Below, piece by piece: positions 25,950 through 35,179 of a DNA stretch of 64,000 nucleotides. The stretch spans positions 4,652,001-4,716,000 of the forward strand of contig NC_019904.1 in the NCBI RefSeq assembly GCF_000325705.1, written 5' to 3'. A program made the translations under genes and the position numbers. The first letter of the stretch is position 1. Each line of letters starts with the position of its first letter. The DNA comes from Echinicola vietnamensis DSM 17526. Its GTDB lineage: Bacteria; Bacteroidota; Bacteroidia; Cytophagales; Cyclobacteriaceae. Below the pieces are notes generated by a model, which was not told the origin of the DNA, searched no databases, and saw only the letters and a program-made list of their open reading frames with translations.

Positions 25950-26088
25950 GAGGTTGTCTCATAAGTTCTCGTCATTGCGATTCCGATGGATATCGGAAGA
26001 AGCAATCTCGTCATACGTGCAATGAAAGTACATCGAGATCACTTCACTCCGCTCGTGATGACGGATTATTTATTTTTGAAACAACCTC
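25950..26088. mobile_element. 139-bp MITE-like element, copy 1
   Basis: The ends are GAGGTTGTCTCATAAGT and, inverted, GAGGTTGTTTCAAAAATAA. The interior contains CATTGCGATTCCGATGGATA and GAAGCAATCTCGTCAT, a small hairpin unit. Nearly identical copies of exactly the same length lie at 26334-26472 and 59885-60023. It has no coding capacity. Confidence 0.75.
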
Positions 26089-26333
26089 GACACATTCTTA
26101 GCTTTTGGTTCCTATTTGGCCACGAATGAACACTGATAAACACAGATAGGATGATTAAACCATTGCAAATCTGTGTACATCCCTTTTATCCGTGGCTTAC
26201 GTGACCTAAAAGTTTATGATGCACATGCCTTTGGCTATGGTGAGGGCTTCTCGGCAAAGCTTGGATTCTTCCATTTCATATCAGAAATATTCCTTGATCC
26301 CTGGTACTATGTATGATGAAAAATCGAAAGCCA

Positions 26334-26472
26334 GAGGTTGTCTCATAAGTCCTCGTCCTTGCGATTCCGATGGATATCGGAAGAAGCAATCTCGTCATAC
26401 GTGCAATGAAAGCACATCGAGATCACTTCACTCCGCTCGTGATGACGGATTATTTATTTTTGAAACAACCTC
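26334..26472. mobile_element. 139-bp MITE-like element, copy 2
   Basis: Same length and ends as the copy at 25950, with a handful of substitutions. It probably arose by tandem duplication of the larger unit rather than independent insertion, since the flanking sequence is shared too. Confidence 0.75.
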
Positions 26473-26867
26473 GACACATTCTTAGCTTTTGGTTGCTATT
26501 TGGCCACGAATGAACACTGATAAACACAGATAGGATGCTTATGAAATGGCAAATCTGTGTACATCCCTTTTATCCGTGGCTTACGCAACTTCCCGCTAAA
26601 ACCCATTCTTGCGGATGGAGGAAAACCATCGTTTGAACGGTGTGAAATCTTCTTTCATAAGAACATGTCAGCATTCATCCCCCAGAAATAATGCATAATG
26701 ACGCCCAACCGTGCATCAATGGCCAATTTCGATAAGTTCATTAGCAATAAAAATAGCCACAGACACACAGATCGTGAATGGTCAGCGGTGCCTTTTGGGC
26801 AACTTCCATCATTCATCTGTGAATCCGTGGCTTTACTATAGTTTGTTCAGCTCCTTACCCAGGCTTT

Positions 26868-28496
26868 TTACTGGTTATAACCAGGGTTTTGCTCAAGGTT
26901 CGGGTTAAGGGCGGTTTGCACGTGAGGAATCGGGAACAATTCTCGATTGGGATCATTGGTCGCCTCATGATCCCACCAGCTTCCCTGGGTAAATTCTCCA
27001 AAGCGGATCAAATCCGTCCTTCTTTTTCCTTCGAAGATAAATTCCCTTCCACGCTCTGCTAGCAGTTCATCCAAGGTCAGCGTAGCGGTGGTATACTGCT
27101 CATTCACCCAGTCGGCCGCTGTAAATGCCCGTTGTTTGCTGGCATTGATCAGGTCCACTGCTTCCTGCGTGGCCGTACCTCCATTCTGACGCATGATGGC
27201 TTCGGCTTTGTTAAAGTAAAGCTCTGTCAGCCGGTAGATGATATAGTCATTTTCCCAGTAATTCTCATCCTCTTTGGTACCGGACCGGTATTTGTTAAAG
27301 CGCGCCCCACTGTTTTCTTCTCCCTCGGTCATGCTGCCTTCACCAGTGGCACCTTCACTGTTTCTACGGATGGTATTTACATATGTAAGCGGCTGTCCGT
27401 CGTACTCTTCAGTCCCGAGTACTGGTTCATTGGTGCCGTATTTATACTGCGTGCCAAAAAGAAACCATTCCTGTTTTCTAAGGTCATTTTCAGCGTATGC
27501 GTCAAATGCCGAAGGAATCACCACAAAGGCATTCCAGCCACTGAAGGTCACGTCCCATACTTCGGACATGTTGCTGTAGCCCACATAAAAGCCTCCCCAG
27601 TTAAATTCAAAACCTCCTTTTCTACTGAAGGCAAACTGGAAAATATTCTCAGGAGACATATGATTGGTATTGTTAAAAGGCCCTAGGATATCGGGATCCA
27701 GCTCCATGGTGCCCGTCAGGCTTCCTCCTTCACCATCGATGACCTTATCACTGTATTCGATACACTTGTCATACATGGCCGTACCGGTCCACTTTTCGGC
27801 ATTGAGGTAAAGCTCCGAAAGCATGGAATATCCAGCAGCCTTGGATACACGCCCTACCAACTCTTGGGACAGTGGCTGTAGCAATTCCACATTATCAAGC
27901 AGCTCCTGCTCCACAAAGGCGAATACTTCTTGTCTTGTCGCTGACGGTGGATTGATGGGTTCGCCCACCGTTGTCACGATCGGTACATTTCCCCACATGT
28001 CCATGATTTTCAGATAATGATAAGCCCGCATCACACGGACTTCTGCCAATAGGGATTGCTTTTCTTCTTCCGAAACGCCCGCCGCGGCAAAATCCACGCT
28101 TTCCAAATCAGACAAGGCAGAATTCACATAACCCAAACCTGCCCACATCAGCGACCATGCTGATCTTAACCGTGGTTCTTGTGAGGTCCAGGTATGATAA
28201 TGTAACCTGATATGGTCACCGCCATCATATCCGTGTCTCCCCTTTTGCGGCCAAGCCACTTGATCCGCAGCCATCTCGCCATGATAATAATAACCGCTTT
28301 GCCCTGTCGGGGCTAACCAAGCTTGCATGTGGGTGAATGGCCGAAGCACCCCTTGCATGATTTCAACTTTATTGTTGTAAAAATTATCTTTTGATAATTC
28401 ACTGTATATCGTTTCATCCAAGTCCATACAGGATACTGTTCCCAATATCGCTGCCGGTGCAAGGATTCCTGCTATTTTATTGATGTATTTTTTCAT
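26868..28496 (-). CDS. SusD/RagB family outer-membrane lipoprotein
   Basis: 542 residues. A lipoprotein signal ends at ILGTVSC (cysteine 23), followed by MDLDETIYSELSKDNFY. SusD features include the TPR-like region YVNSALSDLE...LLAEVRVMRAYHYLKIMDMWGNVPIV and the C-terminal EEYIIYRLTELYFNKAEAI-like, LLAERGREFIFEGKRRTDLIRFG and ALNPNLEQNPGY blocks. It caps the SusC transporter and binds glycan at the cell surface. It lies 12 bases after the SusC stop. With the GH92 genes downstream, mannose-containing oligosaccharides are the likely ligand. Confidence 0.95.
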   Translation of the reverse strand: MKKYINKIAGILAPAAILGTVSCMDLDETIYSELSKDNFYNNKVEIMQGVLRPFTHMQAWLAPTGQSGYYYHGEMAADQVAWPQKGRHGYDGGDHIRLHYHTWTSQEPRLRSAWSLMWAGLGYVNSALSDLESVDFAAAGVSEEEKQSLLAEVRVMRAYHYLKIMDMWGNVPIVTTVGEPINPPSATRQEVFAFVEQELLDNVELLQPLSQELVGRVSKAAGYSMLSELYLNAEKWTGTAMYDKCIEYSDKVIDGEGGSLTGTMELDPDILGPFNNTNHMSPENIFQFAFSRKGGFEFNWGGFYVGYSNMSEVWDVTFSGWNAFVVIPSAFDAYAENDLRKQEWFLFGTQYKYGTNEPVLGTEEYDGQPLTYVNTIRRNSEGATGEGSMTEGEENSGARFNKYRSGTKEDENYWENDYIIYRLTELYFNKAEAIMRQNGGTATQEAVDLINASKQRAFTAADWVNEQYTTATLTLDELLAERGREFIFEGKRRTDLIRFGEFTQGSWWDHEATNDPNRELFPIPHVQTALNPNLEQNPGYNQ

Positions 28497-28508
28497 GATT
28501 TCCTCGCT

Positions 28509-31500
28509 TTAAAATCCAACTTTTAGACCCAGTGCAAATGATTTTGTTCTAGGATAGAACCCTCGGTTATCGATTCCGGTGTTCAAGCCAACATCCTGAA
28601 GTTCAGGGTCGATCCCAGAATAACCGGTAATGGTCAGAAGGTTTCGACCGGAAGCATACACACGCAGGTTTCTGAGGTATGGGCTGTTAAGGGTGAAATT
28701 ATAGCCCAAGGTTACGTTGTCAAGCTTTACAAAGCTTCCCTTTTCCAAGTAATAATCGGAATACTGGGGATCATCGTCCAGCTCATCGTGCGTGGTGATA
28801 GCACTCTCCAGCAGGTTATTCGGCAACCATCTTTTATTGCCAAAATACAGGTCCTTGGTATTCAAAATATCAAATCCAAACTTGCCTCGGAAAAACAACG
28901 TCAGGTCAAAATTCTTATAGGTAAAGGTATTGTTCAATGAAGCCATGTACTTGGGAACACCATTACCGATAATGGTAAGGTCTTCGGTGGTCATGTCAGC
29001 TGTGCCTCCGACCGAACCGTCGGCTTTATAAAATTGCCACTTCCCGTCTTCCGTAAACCCTGCAAAGCGCTTACCATAGAAATTACCAATGGCTCCACCC
29101 TCTTCCACTCGTATGGCATTACCCAAGTTTCCGGGACTGGGCAGTCCGCCTTCCTCGATCCACGAAATGGTAAAGACGTCATTGGAAAGTGAATTCACCT
29201 TGTTCCGCTGGGTATTGGCCGTCAAGTCTGCCCGCCAGCTAAAGTCACTATTCTGAATCAATGTGGAAGTCAGGTAAATCTCTATCCCTCTGTTATTGAT
29301 ACTTCCCACATTGGTCAGTAGCGAGCTCCGCACAAATGGCGGTTGCTGGGCGGTATAATTGTAGAGCAAATCGACCGTCTCTCTATTGTAAAGATCCAAA
29401 GATCCCCCTAGCTTATTGTTAAAGAGCAAGAAATCAAATCCCAGGTTCCACTCTCTCTTTTTCTCCCAGCGAAGGTCTGGGTTAGGGTTTCGGGAAGCCC
29501 CATAGGTCTGATAGAAAATCCCCTCTTGCGGATAAACCCCTCCGGTAGAGAGCGTAACAATGGAATTATAGTTGCCTATCCCCTGGTTACCGGTAACGCC
29601 ATAGCCAAGCCTTACTTTCAGGTTATTTACCGCTGTACTGTTAGCAAGGAAACTTTCTTTGGTCAGTTCCCAACCTACGGATACAGCTGGGAAATTCCCC
29701 CATTTGTGGTTCTCCCCAAAACGTGAAGAACCCTCTCTCCTGATCGTTGCCTGAAGGAAATACTTCTCGTCAAAGGCGTAACTTGCCCTAGCGAACAAGG
29801 CAATCAAGGTATTGTCTTCCTTGAAACTACCCATTCCCGGACGGGGAAGTTGAGTATTGTTAATGGCACTACCTGCGCCGAGATTCCAATCCAGAAATCC
29901 ATCAGTGGTAAAGCCATTGTTGTTTACATTGAAGGTTTCTGTGGAAAAATACTGATAACTATAGCCTCCTACGACATCCAATGAATGAACGGAGTCGAAT
30001 ATCTTCTTATAGTTCAGCGTTGACTCAAAGGTATTGGACCAGTTAAGGTGGTTGAATTTTGACGCATAGCCCATTCCCTGATATTGGGAGGTCGGCCGGT
30101 TGGCAAAATCATTCATGGACTGGTAATACCGATCGTTGTAAGTGTTTCTCACATAAGCACCGAATGCAGATGCGGTTAGCCCTTCTATAATGTCCAAAGA
30201 CAACCTGGCATCTCCAGAAAAGGTTTGTTGATTTCTTTCACTGATTCTATTGGCATACCGGGAAAGCGGATTATAGTTGTTATAGGCTTCAGTTTCTACA
30301 AAGGACCCATCCTCATTGAAAATAGGCGCCGTTGGGTTTCGCTGAATGGCTTGCTCAAAATCTCCAGAGCTACCGCCCAGCATGTTTGCCTTGTTGAAGT
30401 TAGTGGCAATATTTGCCGCCAAGGTCAACCGATCATTTAGTCCTGTTTGATTAAAATTGATCCTTCCACCAAATTGCCTACGACTGTTTTCCCTAGCGAT
30501 TCCTTCTGCATCATTAAAATAGAAGGACGCACGGTAAGATGAGTTTTCGCCACCACCGGAAGCTGCAAAGTTATGGTATTGGCTCAGGTTCTGCTTATTC
30601 AGCAATCGTTCATAGAGATCAGTAGAGCTACCCAAATCATTGACTTCGTCCATCAATCCTTGATCAATTAGTTCTCTGAACTGATCTGCAGTAAGGAAAT
30701 CTGGTTTCCTATCCACATATTCCCGTTGGAAATAGGTCGAATAATCGAACCGGGATTGCCCTGCCTTCCCTTTTTTGGTGGTAATTAGAATTACCCCTGC
30801 ATTGCCCCGGGTACCGTAGATGGCTGCTGCGGACCCATCTTTCAGCACATCAAAAGAGGCAATATCATCCTGCTGAAGCAAATCCAAACTCCCGCCGGGA
30901 ATTCCATCAATCACAATCAACGGACTGGTCGTACCCACTAAAGAGGTCAAGCCCCTCAACTGGATATCTGTGGATCCATTGGGGTTGTTTCCTTGGGGCC
31001 TGTTAATGTTCAGACCGGCCACTTTACCCTGGATAAGCTCCATTGGCGACCGCATACCGCCCTGTACAAAATCATCTTCCTCCACATTCGCCACTGCTGA
31101 GGTAATTTCCCGCTTTTTCTGGGACCCATAGCCGATCACCACAAATTCCTCCAGTGATTCGGTATTGGACGTCAGTTCCACATTCAGGGTCGATTGGCTA
31201 CCCACCGGAACTTCCTGACTGGCCATCCCGATAAAGCTAAATACCAATACCGCCTCATCAGAGGCGACAGATATCTTGTAATTGCCATCGAGGTCGGTCA
31301 CGGTACCATTGGTCGTTCCTTTTTCTAGGATGGAAACCCCGGGAAGAGGCTCCCCAGACTCGTCAGTCACGGTGCCGGTGACTTGCTTGGCGGTAGTTTG
31401 AAAAAACGACATGCTGGCTGACGTGCTGGACTCATCGGTTACAAAAAACGTTTCTTCCGCATGTGTGACGGAGCCTAAGGCTCCTGAAAATAGCATCATT

Positions 31501-31577
31501 AAAATGCCTCCTTTCACTTTACGAAAGCTCATGCCTGTGCCGCTAAGGCGACGAACAGCTGGTAACTTTTCTTTCAT
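28509..31577 (-). CDS. SusC/RagA family TonB-dependent transporter
   Basis: 1022 residues. An N-terminal signal region precedes a carboxypeptidase-like beta domain (VTGTVTDESGEPLPGVSILEKG...DLDGNYKISV, about 66-110) ending in a TonB-box-like stretch (EEFVVIGYGSQKKREITSAV). The plug domain (LIQGKVAGLNINRPQGNNPNGS...ATIYGTRGNAGVILITTKKG) and a beta-barrel ending in KSFALGLKVGF follow. It imports oligosaccharides through the outer membrane with the SusD partner just downstream. The upstream region holds the 19-base motif shared with the GH92 unit, so both are probably regulated together. Confidence 0.96.
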   Translation of the reverse strand: MKEKLPAVRRLSGTGMSFRKVKGGILMMLFSGALGSVTHAEETFFVTDESSTSASMSFFQTTAKQVTGTVTDESGEPLPGVSILEKGTTNGTVTDLDGNYKISVASDEAVLVFSFIGMASQEVPVGSQSTLNVELTSNTESLEEFVVIGYGSQKKREITSAVANVEEDDFVQGGMRSPMELIQGKVAGLNINRPQGNNPNGSTDIQLRGLTSLVGTTSPLIVIDGIPGGSLDLLQQDDIASFDVLKDGSAAAIYGTRGNAGVILITTKKGKAGQSRFDYSTYFQREYVDRKPDFLTADQFRELIDQGLMDEVNDLGSSTDLYERLLNKQNLSQYHNFAASGGGENSSYRASFYFNDAEGIARENSRRQFGGRINFNQTGLNDRLTLAANIATNFNKANMLGGSSGDFEQAIQRNPTAPIFNEDGSFVETEAYNNYNPLSRYANRISERNQQTFSGDARLSLDIIEGLTASAFGAYVRNTYNDRYYQSMNDFANRPTSQYQGMGYASKFNHLNWSNTFESTLNYKKIFDSVHSLDVVGGYSYQYFSTETFNVNNNGFTTDGFLDWNLGAGSAINNTQLPRPGMGSFKEDNTLIALFARASYAFDEKYFLQATIRREGSSRFGENHKWGNFPAVSVGWELTKESFLANSTAVNNLKVRLGYGVTGNQGIGNYNSIVTLSTGGVYPQEGIFYQTYGASRNPNPDLRWEKKREWNLGFDFLLFNNKLGGSLDLYNRETVDLLYNYTAQQPPFVRSSLLTNVGSINNRGIEIYLTSTLIQNSDFSWRADLTANTQRNKVNSLSNDVFTISWIEEGGLPSPGNLGNAIRVEEGGAIGNFYGKRFAGFTEDGKWQFYKADGSVGGTADMTTEDLTIIGNGVPKYMASLNNTFTYKNFDLTLFFRGKFGFDILNTKDLYFGNKRWLPNNLLESAITTHDELDDDPQYSDYYLEKGSFVKLDNVTLGYNFTLNSPYLRNLRVYASGRNLLTITGYSGIDPELQDVGLNTGIDNRGFYPRTKSFALGLKVGF

Positions 31578-31677
31578 TTAACTTTGGGTTTTAGGTTATC
31601 AACTAACTATTAATCTTCTGCCTCCAAACTGTACATTTTCATGAAATGCACGGAAAGGACTAAGCAAAATCTACTTT

Positions 31678-31696
31678 AAAGCTAAACCCTTTTAGT
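31678..31696 (-). promoter_or_regulatory. Putative operator upstream of SusC
   Basis: AAAGCTAAACCCTTTTAGT is identical to 25569-25587 and lies 101 bases before the SusC start. It contains CTAAA-N4-TTTAG. Confidence 0.6.
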
Positions 31697-32259
31697 ATAA
31701 AAGCAAAGTCGATTTAGTAGTACGTATTTCTACTAATTTTTTGGGTGAGAAAATCGCTGCACGAATACGGACAAAAAAAGGCCATTGACAATCTCAAAAA
31801 AACTGTTTGCACAATTAGTCCAAAAATCCTATTTTTTCATTTATTAATTTCAAATCCATCAACATAGATTATTTCTATCAAATCAACGACTTCATTAAAA
31901 AAACCATTAAAAGCCCTTTAAATAGTTGAAAACAACAAAAAATCGTTTAAAACAAAGCGTAAAGGATCTTACTATTTTATTCAAAAAAAAATTAAAAAAA
32001 CATTTTTCTAAGTAGTAAAAAGTAGTCTTGCTAACAACTTCAGCAATAAGTGTTAATTCAACAATTTTTAATCAAAATAAACCAAATTACACTCCGAAAA
32101 GTCATATCAGAAAACCGTACGCAAATCAATCGTTTAATAATATTCAACCTCATCAGGCAAAAAATCAGACTACCTTATATCCTATAATCATAAAAAGCAC
32201 ACGCTTTACCTGAAAACAGCTAGAGCAAATTCATCACTGAAACCCCACCCTTTCTACCT
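31697..32259. other. AT-rich gap between LacI gene and SusC
   Basis: Very AT-rich and without a credible gene. It should hold the SusC promoter. Short repeated words such as AGTAGTACGTATTTCTACTA (a partial palindrome at about 31715) are present, but I see no clear terminator or RNA gene. Confidence 0.6.
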
Positions 32260-33294
32260 CTAAGAAGTCAGCTTTTGGGTAGATTCTCTTTCTTTAAGGG
32301 ATGCCTGTAAGACGATTTGATGGGATGTTCTTTCTTCTTGAGGGGTATTGATCAATTTCAGCATAGATTGGATCAGGCCCCGTGCAATTTCTTCCTTGGG
32401 TTGGACGATACTGGATACTGAGGGAGTATTGAACTTGAAAAACTCATTATCATCAAATGCAATCACGGCCAAATCTGCAGGAATTTTCTTTCCTAGCTGT
32501 TTGATCACCTGCATTCCCTTCATGGCCAAGTAATTGGTAGCAAAGAACACGGCCTCTAAATCACCGTTGGATTCGAAAAACGCCGTCATGGCATCCTCTG
32601 TTTCCTGAGAAGAATAAGTATCATAAGGGATTTCCAAAATCTTGGGATCGATGGCTTCTTTTTTGCACATCTGTACGTAAGCCTCCCTCCTCTCATGCAT
32701 CTGCGATTGGTCGGAGTCAATGGTTACAAAACCGATTTTTTTCAATCCATCTTTCAAGAACAAATCCAGTCCTTGCTTTGCTCCTTGGTAATTATCGATC
32801 ACCACATAGCTGCAATCTACCTCCGGAAGGTATCGGTCAAAAAGGATCAACGGATTCCGGTCCCTAGACAATTCGGACAAAAATCCAGCATCCATTCCCA
32901 CAGGTGGGGTAAGGATATAGCCATCCACTTGCAAATCCCTAAACATACTGATCAAGCCCATGGTTTTGGCCGGGTCATTATTGGTGCTGGAATAAATGAT
33001 CTTATAGCCATCCTTAAAGGCTTGGTCTTCGATCATCTTGGCAATAGTCGCAAAAAATGGATTCGAAATATCCTCTACCATAAACACAATGATATTAGAC
33101 TTTCCTGTTCGTAGACTTTTGGCCAGCTGACTGGGCTGGTAACCAATTTTCTTCACATAAGCCTGAACCTTATCGATCAGCTTTTGGCTAATCCTATTTT
33201 CTTCTGCCTTGCCATTCAACACAAATGAAACGGTGGTTACTGAAATATTTAGCTCCTTGGCAATGGCTTTTATGGAATGTTTCTTTTTTTGCAT
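32260..33294 (-). CDS. LacI family transcriptional regulator
   Basis: 344 residues. The N-terminal helix-turn-helix SIKAIAKELNISVTTVSFVLNG (about 7-28) and hinge SQLAKSLRTGKSN are typical, followed by the periplasmic-binding-protein-like sensor domain (IVFMVEDISNPFFATIAKMIED, LILFDRYLPEVDCSYVVIDN, FDDNEFFKFNTPSVSSIVQP). It lies between two SusCD pairs in the mannose locus, so it probably senses mannose, a mannosyl sugar or a phosphorylated derivative and controls these genes. The shared 19-base motif upstream of GH92 and SusC is a candidate target. Activator or repressor action cannot be told. Confidence 0.94.
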   Translation of the reverse strand: MQKKKHSIKAIAKELNISVTTVSFVLNGKAEENRISQKLIDKVQAYVKKIGYQPSQLAKSLRTGKSNIIVFMVEDISNPFFATIAKMIEDQAFKDGYKIIYSSTNNDPAKTMGLISMFRDLQVDGYILTPPVGMDAGFLSELSRDRNPLILFDRYLPEVDCSYVVIDNYQGAKQGLDLFLKDGLKKIGFVTIDSDQSQMHERREAYVQMCKKEAIDPKILEIPYDTYSSQETEDAMTAFFESNGDLEAVFFATNYLAMKGMQVIKQLGKKIPADLAVIAFDDNEFFKFNTPSVSSIVQPKEEIARGLIQSMLKLINTPQEERTSHQIVLQASLKERESTQKLTS

Positions 33295-33506
33295 TCTTAG
33301 TGGTTATACGAAAACGATCTCCCTACTTCTAGGGATCATAAAGTTGGGGAACCGTCAAATATAATGGATTCTTGTGTTTTTTTCGTGATCAACTGCCCTT
33401 GAGTTGTGCGAAAATGGTTAATTGGGACACTTCGGATAAAGGTAGTTGAATATAAGGTATTCAGAAGTTTGATAAAAATTTTTACAAAGATTTCATCCAC
33501 TAAAAT

Positions 33507-33534
33507 AAGGTTGCCCTTAAAGAAGGACAACCTT
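33507..33534 (-). terminator. Terminator after SusD
   Basis: AAGGTTGCCCTT / AAGGACAACCTT form a 12-base stem (one mismatch) with a four-base loop, 35 bases after the SusD stop. On the minus strand it is followed by ATTTTAG. It separates the SusCD operon from the LacI gene. Confidence 0.7.
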
Positions 33535-33568
33535 ACTTACTTATCTAAATTTAAGGTAATGTATCCCG

Positions 33569-35179
33569 TTAGTTTCCTTGATCCCACCAAACGGTCGTTG
33601 TCCATGTGTCACCGCCCATGTTGGAAATGGCATCATTTAGGCTTTGGGGATTCGTGGTTCCTTCAGAAGAAGGATAAATTTGCCTGCGCGGTATCTCGCC
33701 ATTGGAGAAGTTTCCGGTATAATTCACAGGTGTAAGCATCGGGTAGCCCGAACGCTTCCAGTTGTTCCACGCCTCCACAAAATTGGCAAACAGCCCCGTA
33801 GTGGCCCAAATTTGCTCATTGATCATTTCCATGGCACTTGCTGTCGAACTCATATCCAAGGCATTGGCCTGCACATAAGCATTGGCCTCAGCACTGGAGA
33901 CCATTCCTCCACCAAATTTCCCAATGGAGGTCATCGCTCCCAATACCCCAGCTTCATAATGCTCTGCGGCAGTTCCAGGCACATTATAGCCCCTTACGGC
34001 TGCTTCAGCCAGTAACAACTGCACCTCCGCATAAGTCAGGAAGAAAATCGGTGCGTCCCTATCCCGGTAGATGGCGGTAGGCCGGGAATAGTTCCCAATG
34101 GGAGCCACATCGTCTCCTTCACCTGTTCCCCCTGGATAGTTTGGCTCATTTTTTATATCGGTAGCTTGACCTTTAAGGTCATAACCATTGGGCATGCCGA
34201 TTTGCACAGCCGGATCATTGTTACCGACCACATTGCCGTTCCTATTGGCCGCAAGGCCAGCTGGGGGAACTTCAGCAATGACCGGCAAACGTGGATCATC
34301 CATCATTTTCAAGTAATCAATCATCTCTTTAGACCACCGTACTTCATAAATATCATCCTGTACATTAAGGGCATTCGCACTGGAATTGGAATAGCCGTTA
34401 TTCTGATCCGAATACATCAAGGCGTCGTCCGCAGCAGAAGCAAAAACTCCACCGGCGACCGCCTTTTCGACGTAACTTTGGGCGGACGCAGGGTCTACAG
34501 TCACCATTCTCATGGCCATTTTCAGCATCAAGGAATAACCAAACTTCTTCCATTTGGCAATATCGCCTCCATAGATCACGTCATTGGTAATCTCATCACT
34601 CCCTGTGCCCAAGGTGTTGATGGCATTTTCCAGGTCTGCCAACATCGTCATGTACAGGGCCGACTGCTGGTCATACTTCGGCTGGGTAACCCCTTCTTGT
34701 CCCTGCAGGGCTTCGGTATAGGGGATATCGCCATAGATATCCGTCACAAAAGACAAGGTCAACACCTTCATGATGTCCCCAACGGCATTGAGGTTGGTCA
34801 TTCCCTTGTCCATGGCCAATTGCTGCATCTGATTGATCCTGGAAGAGGCTTCGTACCCTAAGTTCCACACACCTTGGATGTAATTATTGGTACTCCCCGA
34901 GATGACATACTTGTCTGCATTGGAGTAATAATTGGCTCCTCCTGTGGACGTAGAGGCCAACACCTGTACCCACATACTCTGAAACAGAATCGAACCGGTG
35001 TATCCCGTTACCATGTTTCCATAATTGTAGGACACGGTCGGCAAAATCAGGTTGGGATCAAAGAGGTCGCCGTCCGCCTGATTAGGATCGGTATTGATCT
35101 CTTCAAAATCTCCATCACAGCCGGTGAAAGCCACTAACAACCCTACCAGCATTAAACTTATATATCTTTTCATGATCAA
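33569..35179 (-). CDS. SusD-like lipoprotein (SusD_2 type)
   Basis: 536 residues. Lipoprotein signal LMLVGLLVAFTGC with the cysteine near residue 20, followed by DGDFEEINTDPNQADGDLFDPNLILP, the usual opening of the shorter SusD-like group. Further family blocks are MQQLAMDKGMTNLNAVGDIMKVLTLSFVTDIYGDIPYTEAL and FFLTYAEVQLLLAEAAVRGY. It is the surface glycan-binding partner of the SusC gene it overlaps by four bases (ATGA), so they are translationally coupled. The substrate is unknown; the LacI gene downstream and GH92 neighbours suggest a mannose-related glycan. Confidence 0.95.
   Translation of the reverse strand: MIMKRYISLMLVGLLVAFTGCDGDFEEINTDPNQADGDLFDPNLILPTVSYNYGNMVTGYTGSILFQSMWVQVLASTSTGGANYYSNADKYVISGSTNNYIQGVWNLGYEASSRINQMQQLAMDKGMTNLNAVGDIMKVLTLSFVTDIYGDIPYTEALQGQEGVTQPKYDQQSALYMTMLADLENAINTLGTGSDEITNDVIYGGDIAKWKKFGYSLMLKMAMRMVTVDPASAQSYVEKAVAGGVFASAADDALMYSDQNNGYSNSSANALNVQDDIYEVRWSKEMIDYLKMMDDPRLPVIAEVPPAGLAANRNGNVVGNNDPAVQIGMPNGYDLKGQATDIKNEPNYPGGTGEGDDVAPIGNYSRPTAIYRDRDAPIFFLTYAEVQLLLAEAAVRGYNVPGTAAEHYEAGVLGAMTSIGKFGGGMVSSAEANAYVQANALDMSSTASAMEMINEQIWATTGLFANFVEAWNNWKRSGYPMLTPVNYTGNFSNGEIPRRQIYPSSEGTTNPQSLNDAISNMGGDTWTTTVWWDQGN

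Larger units (their letters stand above)
25672..26586. repeat. Tandem repeat block (385-415-bp units) containing MITE copies
   Basis: The segment beginning CGACACATTCTTAGCTTTTG occurs at about 25672, 26087 and 26472. It holds TTGGCCACGAATGAACACTG and its partial complement ATCTGTGTACATCCC...ATCCGTGG, so it is an imperfect palindrome related to widespread CCACGGAT-type dispersed repeats. The first two units continue for about 280 more bases and end in a 139-base MITE-like element; the third is cut at about 26586. A further degenerate copy lies at about 26750-26835. The whole 25588-26867 gap has no credible gene and separates SusD from the GH92 unit. Confidence 0.88.

Noticed and set aside
25910..26485. 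Two similar short open frames in the MITE region
   Set aside because: They are identical in part only because the 139-bp element is duplicated; no coding evidence.
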